Assembly: GCA_016930075.1 (NCBI GenBank)
Contig: JAFGHS010000118.1
Coordinates: 19,226-83,225 of the forward strand
Source of the DNA: Deltaproteobacteria bacterium
GTDB taxonomy: Bacteria; Desulfobacterota; Syntrophia; Syntrophales; JAFGHS01
DNA length: 64,000 nt
Direction: 5' to 3'
The notes below the pieces were generated by a model. That model was not told where the DNA came from, did not search any database, and saw only the letters and a program-made list of their open reading frames with translations. Shown here piece by piece: positions 1 to 8,992 of this stretch. Within the stretch, counting starts at the first letter, position 1, and every line of letters begins with the position of its first letter. Position numbers and translations under genes: made by a program.

Positions 1-2
1 GG

Positions 3-560
3 TTTGTCGCCCCTTTCGGCACCCTGGCCGTGGCAGCGCATTCCCTTTTGCAGCGCATCGACATTTGCATTCATATGCCTGCTTCCGGGGTAGGACAGGC
101 GGCGGGCGTTCTCGCTGGACAAAACCTGGGGGCAGGACAACCCGACCGTGCTGAAAAGACGGGCTGGACGGCCGCCGGTCTGTTTACACTGGTGATGATC
201 GTCATCGCAATCATTGTATGGTATTGTGCGGAGGGCATCGTTTCTATTTTCAATAATGAACCGGAACTGGTCCATATGGCCGCCAATTTTCTGAGAATAC
301 AGATCGTCGATTATCTGGTGTTCGGTCTCGTGGTCGTCCTGATGTTTTGCCTCAATGGCGCCGGCGATACCATGGTTCCCATGCTGACAACGCTGGGCAC
401 CATGTGGCTCATCCAGGCGCCCCTCGCCTACTTCCTTCCCCAATGGACCGACCTGGGTGTTTACGGCGTACGCTGGGCCGGTGTAATCGCCATTGTCATA
501 CGGGGTCTCGTCTATGCCGTCTACTTCAAGGGGGGATACTGGAAACGCCGGCGGGTGTAA
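3..560 (+). CDS. MATE-family multidrug/solute exporter, C-terminal part (5' truncated by window edge)
   Basis: The open frame runs in from the window edge (frame of base 3) and ends at 560, so only about the last 185 residues are seen. The start is outside; the internal GTG at 30 is not a credible start because the reading frame is open before it. The residues GVGQAAGVLAGQNLGAG are the usual MATE loop, followed by hydrophobic helices and a short basic C-terminus (KRRRV). MATE proteins use a Na+ or H+ gradient to export organic cations or drugs across the inner membrane; the substrate cannot be told here. It converges on feoB with only five bases between the two stop codons, so neither gene has room for a separate terminator. 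Confidence 0.85.
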   Translation, partial: FVAPFGTLAVAAHSLLQRIDICIHMPASGVGQAAGVLAGQNLGAGQPDRAEKTGWTAAGLFTLVMIVIAIIVWYCAEGIVSIFNNEPELVHMAANFLRIQIVDYLVFGLVVVLMFCLNGAGDTMVPMLTTLGTMWLIQAPLAYFLPQWTDLGVYGVRWAGVIAIVIRGLVYAVYFKGGYWKRRRV

Positions 561-565
561 AAGAA

Positions 566-2839
566 TCACCCCAAACCGAACCACCGGGCCGCCTGGTAGG
601 CGATGATGCCGCCGGTCAGGGAAACCGCCAGCATAACGGACATGGAGACGAAAAACCACTTTCGGTCCGCCATTTCCTGTTTCATCACAACCATCGTCGC
701 CGCGCAGGGAATGAAGAACATCAAAACAACGAGAAACGAAAGGGCGGAAGCCGGGCTTATCGTCTGCGGCAGGGCCGAAATAAGGCCCTGATCCCCAACG
801 CCGTAGAGGACCGCCATGGTGGCAACGGCGTTTTCCTTGGCGGCGATGCTGGTGACAAGGGCGGTCAACATCTTCCAGTCCAGCCCCAGGGGGAAGCCCA
901 ACGGTTCCAGGATGCGTCCGACGCGGGCCAGAATACTGCTTTCGACCTGGCCCGCAGGGAAATAGGACAATAACCATACAAGAATGGAAACGGCCAGAAT
1001 AATTGTCCCTGCCTTTTTCACAAAGGCGAAGGTCCTGATCCAGACGGTCATACTGATGGTCCTTGCATCCGGCGGGTGGTAAAGGGGCAGTTCCATGATA
1101 AACGGCATGGGTTCATCTTTCATTAATACCCGGTTGGCCGCCATGCCCACAAGACCTAAAAGCAGGATGTTGGCTGCCATGAGGCCCGTAGAGACAAAAA
1201 ACGCCCTCTCGCCGAACATGGCCGCCGAGACAAACGTCAAAACGGCAATCCGGGCCGTGCATGGAACAAAGGGAGCAAGAAATACGGTCAGCAGCCTCTC
1301 TTTGCGCGACTCGACAATGCGGGCTCCGAGAACGGCGGGAACATTGCAGCCGAAGCCCAGACACAGGGGGATAAAGCTCTTTCCGTGAAGGCCGATCAGA
1401 TGCATGAATCTGTCCATGACGAAGGCCGCCCGCGCCATGTAACCCACGTTTTCCAGTAGGGCCATGACGCCGAAAAAGAGGATCAGAATCGGCAAAAATG
1501 TGAGCACCGATCCGACGCCGCCAATGACGCCGTCCGTAAACAGTCCCTTGAGCCAGACAGGCGCCGGGGTCAGGACGGGGGCCAGACTGTCCGCAAAGGC
1601 TTGAACGGCACCCTCAAGGACCTTCTGCAGGGGAAAACCGATTTCGTAAGTCATAAGAAATACGAGGCCGAATATTGCGATCAGTATGGGAATGCCAAAA
1701 AGCGGCCGCGTCAGGATGTGGTCAATGCGATCCGTTGTGAGGATCTGGCCCCGTCTGAATCGCGACACCGTCGCCCTCGTCACGTCTTCAATCCAGTCGT
1801 ATCGGCCGTGGACGACGGCGTGGAGCGAGTCTTCATGCTGGAGAAGGAGAGCCTGAATATCGCGCCAGACCGGCGCCGGGATGATGGACTCCAGCATCCC
1901 GGCATTCTCCGGATCCCCTTCCATGAGCTTCGTGACGCTCCATAAAACCGTGTTGGGCGGTTCGATATATGGCTGCGTTAATTGCTTCAGGGTGTCGAAA
2001 ATTTCGCGATGATCCGGCGCCACTTCAGGCCGCTGCGGCTGATAATCCACATGGCCATCGGCAAAGTCCACGATTTCCTTAACCAGATCGTGGATACCAA
2101 TATTTTTCGAAGCGACCATAGCCACTACGGGAATCCCCAACGCTTTGCGCAGGGCTTTGATGTCGATGCGGATGCCCTGGGCCTCCGCCACGTCAATCAT
2201 ATTGACGGCGCAAAGGATCGGCACATCGAGGAGAAGCAATTCCGACAGGAGGTAGAGACTTCTTTCCGGCGCCGCCGCGTTGACAAGAAGAACAATGATA
2301 TCCGGTCGATTCCCGATGATGAAATCACGGGCAATCCGTTCCTCTTCCGAAAAAGCGGTCAGGCCGTAGGTTCCGGGCAGATCGACAATGTGCATCTCCC
2401 AATCGTCCGACCGATGGGTCCCTTCTTTTTTTTCCACCGTTTTTCCCGGCCAGTTTCCGACATGCTGCGACAGGCCCGTCAGAATATTGAAGATGGTGGA
2501 CTTTCCTACATTGGGCTGGCCGGCCAGGGCGACCGTTATTCTTTTCTGTCTCGATATGTCCGATGCGTCAACCGGCGTTCCGGGGCTGACGATAATCTTA
2601 TCCGTCTCACCGCGTCCCAGGGCAACGCGCGTATCGACAGCCTGGATGATATGCAGCCCGCCGCTGACACGCATGACCTTGATGGCAGTGTTTGGGGCAA
2701 TGCCCATGGCGGCAAGACGGCTGATCAGGGATCGCCCTCCTGCAATAGCGAATACAATTGCGGAATCACCTTCTTTTAAATAGCTCAAGGGGATCTTCGC
2801 TGAGCCGGGCGGATGCTTCTCTTCAGATGTATCGGACAA
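566..2839 (-). CDS. feoB: FeoA-FeoB fusion, ferrous iron transporter
   Basis: A 757-residue GTP-dependent Fe2+ importer of the inner membrane. Residues about 15-90 form a FeoA-like SH3 domain fused to the N-terminus; residues 100-260 are the G domain with G1 GQPNVGKST (107-115), G3 DLPG (153-156) and G4 NMID (213-216); the rest is the membrane part with the two gate motifs around CNVPA and PCAAT. G1 has Gln where Asn is usual. The start is TTG at 2839, chosen because GGAG lies seven bases upstream and the FeoA homology begins soon after; the nearby ATG is out of frame. No separate feoA or feoC is present. A well-spaced promoter lies just upstream. A clear Fur box was not found. Confidence 0.95.
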   Translation of the reverse strand: MSDTSEEKHPPGSAKIPLSYLKEGDSAIVFAIAGGRSLISRLAAMGIAPNTAIKVMRVSGGLHIIQAVDTRVALGRGETDKIIVSPGTPVDASDISRQKRITVALAGQPNVGKSTIFNILTGLSQHVGNWPGKTVEKKEGTHRSDDWEMHIVDLPGTYGLTAFSEEERIARDFIIGNRPDIIVLLVNAAAPERSLYLLSELLLLDVPILCAVNMIDVAEAQGIRIDIKALRKALGIPVVAMVASKNIGIHDLVKEIVDFADGHVDYQPQRPEVAPDHREIFDTLKQLTQPYIEPPNTVLWSVTKLMEGDPENAGMLESIIPAPVWRDIQALLLQHEDSLHAVVHGRYDWIEDVTRATVSRFRRGQILTTDRIDHILTRPLFGIPILIAIFGLVFLMTYEIGFPLQKVLEGAVQAFADSLAPVLTPAPVWLKGLFTDGVIGGVGSVLTFLPILILFFGVMALLENVGYMARAAFVMDRFMHLIGLHGKSFIPLCLGFGCNVPAVLGARIVESRKERLLTVFLAPFVPCTARIAVLTFVSAAMFGERAFFVSTGLMAANILLLGLVGMAANRVLMKDEPMPFIMELPLYHPPDARTISMTVWIRTFAFVKKAGTIILAVSILVWLLSYFPAGQVESSILARVGRILEPLGFPLGLDWKMLTALVTSIAAKENAVATMAVLYGVGDQGLISALPQTISPASALSFLVVLMFFIPCAATMVVMKQEMADRKWFFVSMSVMLAVSLTGGIIAYQAARWFGLG

Positions 2840-2886
2840 GGCATGTCTCCAGGAAATTTAATTTCAACGCCAATAAATGATTGCTG

Positions 2887-2915
2887 TATTTATGGACATT
2901 CATGACATCTGTCAA
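2887..2915 (-). promoter_or_regulatory. sigma70-type promoter of feoB
   Basis: On the minus strand TTGACA (2910-2915) is followed after 17 bases by TAAATA (2887-2892). Transcription would begin near 2880, about 40 bases before the TTG start of feoB. It is divergent from, and close to, the promoter of the crotonase gene. Confidence 0.6.
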
Positions 2916-2947
2916 TTGTTTTTTATGATGGAATCCTTTCATTTTCC

Positions 2948-2976
2948 TTGACAGGGTATATCTGTTTCAATATATT
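2948..2976 (+). promoter_or_regulatory. sigma70-type promoter of the crotonase gene
   Basis: TTGACA (2948-2953), a 17-base spacer and TATATT (2971-2976) match the consensus at 11 of 12 positions. The predicted leader is long, about 165 bases, and contains two direct copies of CTTAAGTAT near 3020-3040, whose role is unknown. The rest of the 2840-3149 gap is AT-rich with no gene seen. Confidence 0.65.
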
Positions 2977-3149
2977 CAACGGGGTCATGGAACGCCGGTG
3001 TTACCAATAATAGCTTAATCACTTAAGTATTCTTAAGTATCAAGTTAAATAAAATGCATCAAGACACTCCAGGCGGTCAAGAAAAACCCCGTTAATAAGG
3101 CAACCGTTTATTTAAAAGCGGTAATAACTTTCCAATAGGAGGAGATAAC

Positions 3150-3917
3150 ATGAGCTATGAAAGCATAATCGTAGAAACCAAGGATTACGTGACCACCATT
3201 ACTCTGAACCGGCCACCGATGAACGCCGTCAACAATGTTTTGCGCACAGAATTCCTGCAGGCCGTTCAGGAAATCGAAAAGAGCAAGGAAACGCGGGCCG
3301 TCATCATCACCGGCGCCGGTGATCGAGGTTTCAGCGCAGGCATGGATCTGTCGGACATGGCCAATATCGGCAAAGGCCCGGACGGCAATCAGATTATGAA
3401 CGAGATTTCCCGTTCGTCAAAACCCTACATTGCGGCAATCAACGGCCATGCCCTGGGTGGAGGATGCGAAACGGCCCTGGCCTGTCACTTCCGTTTCATG
3501 ACGGACAACCCCAAGGCTTCGATCGGCCTTACGGAAGTCAATCTCGGCATCACCCCCGGCTGGGGCGGCATTCAGCGCCTGCCGCGCGTGATCGGGAAAT
3601 CCAAGGCCCTCGACATGATTTTGTTCAGCAAGAGATTTACAGGACCGGAAGCTCTTGCGATCGGGTTGGTCGACAAAGTCTTTCCCGCCGCCGATCTCAT
3701 AAAAGAAGCTACGGCGTTTGCCCAGGCCCTGTCCAAACGCGCGCCCCTGTCCGTGGCCGCGGTCCTCGTGGGAATGAGCGTCGGACTGGATAAAGGCATC
3801 GATGAAGGATTGAAGGTTGACCGCGAATGGGCGGGCAAGTGTGGCGCAAGCGCCGACGCCAGAGAAGGCATGGGAGCCTTTTTCGAGAAGCGCGAACCTG
3901 TGTTCAAAGGCGAATAA
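3150..3917 (+). CDS. Enoyl-CoA hydratase/isomerase family protein (crotonase)
   Basis: A 255-residue crotonase, expected to hydrate a 2-enoyl-CoA in beta-oxidation; the exact substrate is unknown. The family fold is visible as SAGMDLSDM (oxyanion-hole region), NGHALGGGCE with the first catalytic Glu, and TEVNLGITPGWGG with the second Glu, so both acid/base residues of a true hydratase are present. Start ATG 3150 follows AGGAGG at the right distance. It is a single-gene unit with its own promoter and a strong hairpin downstream. It is distinct from the second crotonase at 57992. Confidence 0.9.
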   Translation: MSYESIIVETKDYVTTITLNRPPMNAVNNVLRTEFLQAVQEIEKSKETRAVIITGAGDRGFSAGMDLSDMANIGKGPDGNQIMNEISRSSKPYIAAINGHALGGGCETALACHFRFMTDNPKASIGLTEVNLGITPGWGGIQRLPRVIGKSKALDMILFSKRFTGPEALAIGLVDKVFPAADLIKEATAFAQALSKRAPLSVAAVLVGMSVGLDKGIDEGLKVDREWAGKCGASADAREGMGAFFEKREPVFKGE

Positions 3918-3962
3918 TCAAAAGCTCGACTCGTTAAATCGAGCCGATTCATAACAACACAC

Positions 3963-3999
3963 AACGGGTGACGACTTTTTAAACAATTCGTCACCCGTT
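3963..3999. terminator. Strong hairpin between convergent genes (likely terminator)
   Basis: A perfect 12-bp inverted repeat (3963-3974 with 3988-3999, AACGGGTGACGA) with a 13-base loop lies just after the crotonase stop. A smaller hairpin, GCTCGA/TCGAGC (3924-3944), comes first. There is no long U run, so it may act on both strands or as an mRNA 3' end. Confidence 0.6.
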
Positions 4000-4051
4000 G
4001 ACGTTTCAACCTTGCCGTATTATGTGAAAACGGGCTTTCAAACACCCGCCG

Positions 4052-5101
4052 TTATTTATTCAATGTTGCAGAGAGGGTCTTCATGCCTTCCATAATCGCC
4101 TTGGGCCCCTGGTATCTTTTAAAATCGTTTTCAGAATATTTTATGATGCATAAGGGCGTTCCATCGACGCCGTATCGCTTGAAGATTCTGTTGTATTCGG
4201 CCTGAACGGGTCGATAATCGAAGGGTTTGAAGGTAATTCCCTTTTTTCTGAACAGGACGGCCAGGTCCTCTTCATTTACCGTTGCCGTCTTTGTTTTCTG
4301 CAATTGCCTGGCGTGATGAAAGAGTATGACGCGGATGCGAAGGGCATTCCTGATGTCAGATTTGGCGTTTACGGCGTACAGATAATAACGGTTAAACAGC
4401 GCCGTCTGCTTATGGATGGGCGTATCTACAAAGGTAATCCTGATCCTTTTCCCTTCCCTTGCCAGCAATGTTTCCAATGTCTGTTCCAATTCCATCTCCA
4501 GGGCTTGACAGGGCGCGCAGAAATAGTCGCTGAAGATGATCACCTCATACTTCCCCTGACTTGAGGAAGGTACCGTTCGTCCTGCATCGGCATAAGCCGG
4601 CGTCGCCGAACCGGTGAATGTAAAAAAAACGAAAAGATAACCCAATAATGAAAACAGGATCAGTGGAATCCTGGGTTTAAACACGGGAGGCCACGTAAAC
4701 TCTCCCAGGGCATAAAGGATTTTATCCTGCCATGTCCCCCGGATACGGTCAGACAGCTCATAATTGACTGCAAAAGCCGCCAGCACGAGAATCGAAAAAG
4801 CCAGGCAAAAAGGACAAAAAACCTCTTCTTGAACCTGAAATGAAATCAGAAATACCTCCACACCCAAACCCGCCGCCAGGGCGGCCCTGATGAGAGGCGT
4901 CCACTTCAGGGCGGTCAGGCAGATGATCACCGCCATATAGGCTATGCCGATCCACTTGAGATCAATGCCCCAAATATCGCCCTGAAGATAGCTGCATTCC
5001 GTATCGCATGAATCGTAGTATGCCATGACGGCAATACCGGATGCGGCCAAAATAAAGGTAATAACCGCCCGGTATTTCTTCATATAGTCCCATACCTGCA
5101 T
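4052..5101 (-). CDS. VKOR-DsbA/thioredoxin fusion (disulfide bond formation)
   Basis: A 349-residue membrane enzyme. The N-terminal half is a vitamin K epoxide reductase-type four-helix domain: a Cys pair in CDTEC near the first loop and the quinone-site CPFC motif at the end. The C-terminal half is a periplasmic thioredoxin-like domain with a CAPC active site. Such fusions oxidise periplasmic thiols and pass electrons to quinone, replacing DsbB/DsbA. The frame is open to 5308, but that extension runs through an inverted-repeat element, so ATG 5101 with GGAG ten bases upstream is chosen; ATG 5083 is an alternative. It is remarkable only in that the host looks anaerobic. Confidence 0.87.
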   Translation of the reverse strand: MQVWDYMKKYRAVITFILAASGIAVMAYYDSCDTECSYLQGDIWGIDLKWIGIAYMAVIICLTALKWTPLIRAALAAGLGVEVFLISFQVQEEVFCPFCLAFSILVLAAFAVNYELSDRIRGTWQDKILYALGEFTWPPVFKPRIPLILFSLLGYLFVFFTFTGSATPAYADAGRTVPSSSQGKYEVIIFSDYFCAPCQALEMELEQTLETLLAREGKRIRITFVDTPIHKQTALFNRYYLYAVNAKSDIRNALRIRVILFHHARQLQKTKTATVNEEDLAVLFRKKGITFKPFDYRPVQAEYNRIFKRYGVDGTPLCIIKYSENDFKRYQGPKAIMEGMKTLSATLNK

Positions 5102-5129
5102 CGCGCAACATCTCCAAAGTTTAAGTATC

Positions 5130-5293
5130 AATATTGTTGATCTCGTAAAAAGTCGAATTCTGTCATTTCGAGGAGTCCTGCTGAAGCGGGACGACGAGAA
5201 ATCTTTAATGATTTCGAGATTTCTCCCCCGCAAAATGCGGGGTCGAAATGACATGAACGCTGCATTGCGACTTTTTACGAGGCCATCAATATT
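5130..5293. repeat. Short inverted-repeat element (MITE-like), copy C
   Basis: About 164 bp flanked by 26-bp imperfect terminal inverted repeats (5130-5155 and 5268-5293) whose inner 14 bases CTCGTAAAAAGTCG are perfect. The inside has the GTCATTTCGA and GAGAAATC words also found in the elements at 40458 and 59078. No coding capacity. It lies directly upstream of the VKOR-DsbA start and may carry or disturb its promoter. Confidence 0.75.
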
Positions 5294-5412
5294 TGCTTCC
5301 CATAGCATACATGGGATTCATGATGCAATATTACGAAAAGCCCTGCGGCCATCGTGATGCATTTTCTTCCAAAACCATTATTGCCAGGGACCATCCTCCA
5401 TGAGATGAATAT

Positions 5413-7119
5413 TTACTGATTCCCTCGAGGCGGTTTTTGACGGACCACAATCTCCTTCTGTCGCTTCTTGCGGGCGATATTTTTTTCCACGAAGAGTTTC
5501 TCTCCCGTAAAAGGGTCTTTCTCCGCGTAGTACATGACGGCGGACCAGGTTCCGGGGGCAGGGATGAAAATCTGTACCTGTTCGGGCTGAAGGTGAAGCT
5601 CCCGGCGGGTAAACTCCTGCAACCGGGTCATGTGCCCCTCATCGCAGCCGGGATGGGCCGCCATGAAGTAATAGGTCAGGTACTGATCTTTCCCCGATTC
5701 AGTCGTCAGGCGGTAAAACTCTTTTCTGAACCGGAGCAGTCCGTCGCCGCCCGGTTTTCCCATAACCGACAGTACGGCGTCTTCGCTGTGTTCCGGTGCG
5801 ATTTTCATCTGTCCCGATACGTGGTGCCGCACCAGGTCTCTCAGGTAGTTCATCCCTTCTTTCCGGTCATGAAGAATCATGTCGCTCCGCACGCCCGAGG
5901 CCAGAAAGACCTTTTTAATGCCCGGAAGGCTGCGAAGGGATGCGAGCAATGCCCGCTGTCTTGAATGGTCGATGTGCAGAGAAGGACACGGCTCAGGAAA
6001 CAGGCACCTTTTGTCGTTGCATGCACCCTGCTCCAGTTTCTTTTTGCATTCAACGGCATACATGTTTGCCGTAGGGCCGCAGAGGTCAAAAATATTCCCC
6101 TTGAAATCCTTGTGCTTTATCAGCTGTCGGGCTTCGTTCAGGATGGATGCCTCGCTTCGTGAGCGCACGGTTCGCCCCTCGTGGAGGGCGATGGCGCAGA
6201 AACGGCATTCGCCGTAGCATCCCCGGTGCGTGGGAATAGAAAAACGGATCGTTTCGAGGGCCCGGACCGCCCCCGCGCGTCTGTACCACGGGTGAACGGC
6301 CCGCTCGTAATTCATATGATAGATTCTGTCCATCTCCTCCATTGTTTCGCAAGGGGGAGGCGGATTCTGAACCACATACCGATCCCCGTGGCGCTGGCAA
6401 AGCCTTTTCCCCGTAACGGGATCGCTGTTGTCGTAAAAAAGGCGGAACATGTCGATGAACCGCTCCGTGCTGCTTTTGACTTCCTCCCAGGCAGGGATTT
6501 CCAGTGCGTCTTTGGGACATTCTTTCTCGATCAGGCAGTATCCCCTAAGAGACGCGGTTTCCCGGCTGTCGCGAAATCGGCATGCAAGGTCCGCCACGGT
6601 TTTTTCGCCCATGCCGTAGACCAGCCCGTCGGCTTTGGCGTCGAAGAGAATGGAACGCCGGATGGCGTCGGACCAGTAGTCGTAATGGGCGATCCGCCGC
6701 AGGCTCGCCTCGATGCCCCCGAGAATGACGGGAGCGGTATTTTTGAAGTAGCGCCGGATCAGGTTGGCGTAGACGATCACCGCCCGGTCGGGGCGTCGGT
6801 TGTTTAAGCCGCCGGGGGTGTAATCGTCGTCCCTGCGTTTTTTCAGGGTCGCCGTGTAATTGGCGATCATGGAGTCCACAGAACCGCCCGTCACGCCCCA
6901 GAACAGTTCCGGTTCTCCCAGGCGGGTGATGTCGTCGCCGCCGTTTATATCGGGCTGGGCGATAATGCCCACGCGAAAACCGGCCTTCCACAAAGTTTTG
7001 CCGATAACGGCGATGCCGATGAAGGGACTGTCGATATACGTATCGCCACTGACAAGAATGACATCCAAACGATCCCAGCCCAGCCGCGTCATCTCTTCCT
7101 TTGTCGCAGGAAGAAACAT
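5413..7119 (-). CDS. ygiQ: YgiQ-family radical SAM protein
   Basis: A 568-residue iron-sulfur enzyme. Residues 1-290 are the family's N-terminal UPF0313 part; the radical-SAM cluster motif CYGECRFC has cysteines 301, 305 and 308; the C-terminal half has the family's long conserved segments (for example KIAPEHSEDAVL and FMAAHPGC). The reaction of this family is not established. The frame is open to 7449, but homology begins at MFLPATKEEM, so ATG 7119 is used; it lies five bases past the stop of the flavoprotein gene, so the two are probably co-transcribed. The basic, low-complexity sequence upstream of this Met is a shadow of that neighbour. Confidence 0.9.
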   Translation of the reverse strand: MFLPATKEEMTRLGWDRLDVILVSGDTYIDSPFIGIAVIGKTLWKAGFRVGIIAQPDINGGDDITRLGEPELFWGVTGGSVDSMIANYTATLKKRRDDDYTPGGLNNRRPDRAVIVYANLIRRYFKNTAPVILGGIEASLRRIAHYDYWSDAIRRSILFDAKADGLVYGMGEKTVADLACRFRDSRETASLRGYCLIEKECPKDALEIPAWEEVKSSTERFIDMFRLFYDNSDPVTGKRLCQRHGDRYVVQNPPPPCETMEEMDRIYHMNYERAVHPWYRRAGAVRALETIRFSIPTHRGCYGECRFCAIALHEGRTVRSRSEASILNEARQLIKHKDFKGNIFDLCGPTANMYAVECKKKLEQGACNDKRCLFPEPCPSLHIDHSRQRALLASLRSLPGIKKVFLASGVRSDMILHDRKEGMNYLRDLVRHHVSGQMKIAPEHSEDAVLSVMGKPGGDGLLRFRKEFYRLTTESGKDQYLTYYFMAAHPGCDEGHMTRLQEFTRRELHLQPEQVQIFIPAPGTWSAVMYYAEKDPFTGEKLFVEKNIARKKRQKEIVVRQKPPRGNQ

Positions 7120-7124
7120 GGTGA

Positions 7125-8396
7125 TTATTCCTTTCTTGTCTCTGCGGCAGAGACGCCCGCCAGGTATCCCGTGGAAAAAGCAGCCTGCAGGTTGAAGCCC
7201 CCGGTGTCCGCATCGAAATCGAGGACCTCTCCGGCAAAAAACAATCCTTTTACCAGGCGTGATTCCAGGGTTTTCGCGTTCACTTCCGTAAGAGCGATGC
7301 CGCCCGCCGTGATAATCGCTTCGGCAATGGGCCGGTGGCCCGTGACAATAAGCCGAAAATCCTTCAGCCACAGGCGAAGCCGCTTCCGTTCCTCCGCCGT
7401 TACCTGGCTTCCCATCCGGTCGGCGGGAATGGCCGTCATGTCGAGGCACACGGGAATCAGCAGGGGCGGCAGAAGACCGCGAAGGATGTTCTGAATCATC
7501 ATTTTATGATGGCTTTCAAAATCCCTGAGCAGACGGGCATCCAGCTTTTTGTCGTCGAGAGCGGGCTTGAGATCGATGGAAAGCTCCACCCGTTTGCCGG
7601 CATGGCAGGCGTCTACGGCCTGCCCGCTCAGGGTGAGAATGATCGGTCCCGAGACGCCGAAATGAGTAAAAAGCATTTCGCCGAATCCGTTGGCCTCCTT
7701 TTTCCCGTTGACGCGCAGGGAAGCCTTCACGTTTTTGAGGCTGAGACCCTGAAGACGCCTTGCCCCGTCGCCTTCCGTTTCGAGGGGCACAAGGGCGGGG
7801 CGCGTAGGCGATATGGAATGACCGGCGTCGCAGGCCAGGCGATAGCCGTCTCCCGTAGACCCCGTGAGGGGATAACTCAAGCCGCCCGTGGCGATAATGA
7901 CGGCATCGGCGTGCAGGTCGCAACGGTTGCCGCAGGCGGCGCCCGATACACGGATGCCCCTGACGGACAAATCGGAAAGAAGCAATTTTTCAGCGCCCGT
8001 GCGTGTTTTCGTTACGACACCCATTTTTTTTATCCAGTCCGTGAGGGCATCCACCACGTCCTGGGCCTGATTCCCGGCGGGAAAAACGCGGCCCCCTCTT
8101 TCCGTCAACGTCTCTACGCCCAGGGACGCCAGAAATGCCATAAGGTCGGGGGCAAAGAAGTTGTAAAAAGAAGGCTTGAGGAAGCGGCCGGCCGGCCCGA
8201 AATGGCGGAGAAATTCATCCAGCGGACAGTTGTTCGTGATGTTGCACCGCCCCTTGCCGGTGATGCGCAGTTTCCGTCCGGGGCGTTCCATTTTTTCGAT
8301 GAGCGTCACCCGGGCGCCGCGCTGCGCCGCCTGGCCTGCCGCCATCATACCGGCGGGACCGGCCCCGACAACGACGATGCTTGGACTATTACTCAT
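7125..8396 (-). CDS. BaiN/YhiN-family NAD(P)/FAD-dependent oxidoreductase (HI0933 family)
   Basis: A 423-residue cytosolic flavoprotein. The FAD-binding Rossmann motif VVVGAGPAGMMAAGQAA starts at about residue 7, followed by the family signatures RKLRITGKGRCNITN and GGLSYPLTGSTGDGY, and it ends with the FAD-contact segment around FAGEVLDFDADTGGFN. Family members are widespread and mostly uncharacterised; one member (BaiN) acts in bile-acid dehydroxylation, but that role cannot be transferred here. Start ATG 8396 has only a weak ribosome site. It lies 21 bases after the lipoprotein gene and five bases before ygiQ. Confidence 0.88.
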   Translation of the reverse strand: MSNSPSIVVVGAGPAGMMAAGQAAQRGARVTLIEKMERPGRKLRITGKGRCNITNNCPLDEFLRHFGPAGRFLKPSFYNFFAPDLMAFLASLGVETLTERGGRVFPAGNQAQDVVDALTDWIKKMGVVTKTRTGAEKLLLSDLSVRGIRVSGAACGNRCDLHADAVIIATGGLSYPLTGSTGDGYRLACDAGHSISPTRPALVPLETEGDGARRLQGLSLKNVKASLRVNGKKEANGFGEMLFTHFGVSGPIILTLSGQAVDACHAGKRVELSIDLKPALDDKKLDARLLRDFESHHKMMIQNILRGLLPPLLIPVCLDMTAIPADRMGSQVTAEERKRLRLWLKDFRLIVTGHRPIAEAIITAGGIALTEVNAKTLESRLVKGLFFAGEVLDFDADTGGFNLQAAFSTGYLAGVSAAETRKE

Positions 8397-8417
8397 GGTT
8401 GTCGTTTCTTTTTGCCG

Positions 8418-8894
8418 TCATTGATCGCCCTCTTCCGACTTCATGATGTCCGCTTGCGTCCATTCGGAGGAGACGACTTTCCAGTCATCCGACTCCTTCG
8501 TAAGCGATACGTCAAAGTCCCAGACGCCGAGGGATTGCGGAATCACGTCGGATACGGAACCCGTCTTTTTCCCGCTGGTCAGGACTGTTTGGAATACGGC
8601 TTTGGCCGATGCTTTCTCGACGGTTATCGTGAGATTGTTGATATAGACCGTTATCTTCGGGTAGCGGAAAAAATAGCCAAGCAACAAGCCCTTAATCGTT
8701 TCATAGTTATACCCCTGAGGATCGCTGTAGGTTTTTGCAAGATGCTCCAGAATCGCCTTGACATCCTTCGCTTCGCCTGCCGTCTGAATGTCCGTAATGA
8801 CCTTCTTGACCCTGCTCTCGTCGGTTTCTTTTTGACAACTAAAGACGGTCGCGGCAATAACGAAAATAAGCAGCATCGTCATCATTCGTCTCAT
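8418..8894 (-). CDS. Predicted lipoprotein, possibly NTF2-like
   Basis: A 158-residue exported protein of unknown function. MRRMM followed by a hydrophobic stretch and VFSC gives a type II signal peptide with lipidated Cys near residue 20. The mature part begins with a helix-rich segment (DIQTAGEAKDVKAILEHLA) and alternates into beta strands, which resembles NTF2/SnoaL-like folds; that is an inference from pattern only. ATG 8894 is preferred because AAAGGA lies seven bases upstream; the longer frame begins with a TTG that has no such site. It heads the flavoprotein-ygiQ group. Confidence 0.7.
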   Translation of the reverse strand: MRRMMTMLLIFVIAATVFSCQKETDESRVKKVITDIQTAGEAKDVKAILEHLAKTYSDPQGYNYETIKGLLLGYFFRYPKITVYINNLTITVEKASAKAVFQTVLTSGKKTGSVSDVIPQSLGVWDFDVSLTKESDDWKVVSSEWTQADIMKSEEGDQ

Positions 8895-8992
8895 GGCATA
8901 TCCTTTCATTGACGCCTGCAATGAATTGAAATGTTCGGCTTTTCATTATAAACATTGTCCATGACAGCTTTCAGAGCCGCTTCTTAATCCAT

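Noticed and set aside
5102..5308. N-terminal extension of the VKOR-DsbA frame
   Set aside because: The extra codons are the inverted-repeat element, not protein; the start at 5101 has a ribosome site.
7120..7449. N-terminal extension of the YgiQ frame
   Set aside because: It overlaps the flavoprotein gene and has none of the family's residues; the real Met follows a GGA site.
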